Positions 63,573 to 64,000 of a DNA stretch of 64,000 nt are shown here, piece by piece. The translations under genes and the position numbers were made by a program. How positions within the stretch are numbered: the first letter of the stretch is position 1; each line of letters starts with the position of its first letter. The notes under the pieces are model-generated. The model was given only the letters and a program-made list of their open reading frames with translations, did not search any database and was not told where the DNA came from. The DNA comes from Anoplolepis gracilipes. Taxonomy: Eukaryota > Arthropoda > Insecta > Hymenoptera > Formicidae. The stretch is from NCBI RefSeq assembly GCF_047496725.1, contig NC_132980.1, positions 11,238,572 to 11,302,571 of the forward strand, written 5' to 3'.

Positions 63573-64000
63573 ATATGATCACTCACAGTGGAAAAGGTGT
63601 AAAATATTCAGACATTCTCTACGTCTTCAATTAAATTATATCCTTCAGATATACGTGTCCAATAAGGACGCTCTATTATTCGCGACACGGATCAATACGG
63701 ATCCTTTATATATTCCGCTATCGGTCGATATAGAATAATTAATCGTTGCAATATTGAAATGAAAAAAAGAAATCTTGGACACGCCGCTAGCTTCCTTTTC
63801 GTCGTCGACGTGGACGTGCCTCGAATCGAGGCGAGTGCGAGCCTTAAATGCGTCGCGTTTAAAAAACAGAATGCTTCCTCGCGACAATATGACCTCGCCG
63901 CGCGGTATGTCGCCGAAAGAAAATCGAAAAAGGGGATTGCATGCCGATAAAGGAAGCTAATAGCCAAGGTTCTTTCAGAGTGAATAAAGAACGAGAAGGG

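Larger units (their letters stand above)
58618..64000. other. Right end: upstream of or within the first intron of the RhoGAP gene
   Basis: No start exon for the RhoGAP gene was recognised. GC-richer stretches at 60.4-61.0, 61.5-61.75 and 62.65-63.1 kb could be promoters or noncoding exons; a good plus-strand donor ACG|GTAAGTG sits near 60690. Also present: mobile elements at 59.6-60.2 kb, a tandem duplication (62040-62401), a TA microsatellite (62437-62475) and a G run (63559-63572). Confidence 0.4.

Noticed and set aside
1..64000. tRNA, rRNA, CRISPR arrays and bacterial-type operons
   Set aside because: No T-arm-like GGTTCGAATCC segments in a clover-leaf context, no rRNA-like blocks and no regularly spaced short repeats were seen by eye; a covariance-model search would be decisive.

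Overview
The window looks like a stretch of a hymenopteran insect nuclear genome, most likely an ant. This is inferred from composition and gene content. The background is AT-rich but CpG is common. There are many CT, GA, TA and CA microsatellites and long A or T runs. Introns are short (55-90 nt) with GT-AG ends, and one gene is an insect copy of MSH4, which Drosophila lacks. No bacterial gene organisation is present, and I could not recognise any tRNA, rRNA or CRISPR array.

Layout: all three confidently modelled protein genes lie on the minus strand in the right half. (1) An ARHGAP21/ARHGAP23-type Rho GTPase-activating protein (Drosophila counterpart RhoGAP19D) has 18 coding exons between 58617 and 42681. 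They carry a PDZ domain, a very long disordered exon, a PH domain, the RhoGAP domain and a long serine-rich tail. Its first coding exon was not found, so the model is 5' partial. (2) The meiotic MutS homologue MSH4 is complete in 17 exons, 39974 to 32794, and encodes about 1126 residues with an unusually long C-terminal extension. (3) A small two-exon gene, 32304 to 31686, starts 490 bp downstream of MSH4 and encodes a 113-residue single-pass membrane protein that I do not recognise.

The left half (1 to about 31.6 kb) has no convincing multi-exon gene. A CpG-rich, pyrimidine-repeat region at about 6.7-9 kb looks like a promoter. It is next to a possible short first coding exon on the minus strand (6735-6681) whose gene would continue leftwards, possibly out of the window. 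Otherwise this half holds AT-rich intergenic or intronic DNA, a recent 500-bp tandem array (24957-27092), diverged duplications and several non-autonomous inverted-repeat elements.

Mobile DNA is the second theme. At least six types of short inverted-repeat element are visible, most of them next to TA dinucleotides as expected for the Tc1/mariner supergroup. One family (ends GGGTAAAC...GTTTACCC) occurs three times. One copy fills an MSH4 intron almost up to its splice acceptor. Another contains a second nested element and sits exactly between two copies of a 112-bp direct repeat.

The two large genes act in separate processes: Rho-family GTPase control at membranes and junctions, and meiotic crossover formation. 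Nothing here suggests a shared pathway. No wholly new system is evident. The best leads are the structure of MSH4 (altered Walker-B/signature region, a stop-free 63-nt intron just before Walker A, the long tail), the LKRSESLNK repeats plus C-terminal PDZ ligand of the RhoGAP protein, and a phase-compatible alternative exon in that gene.
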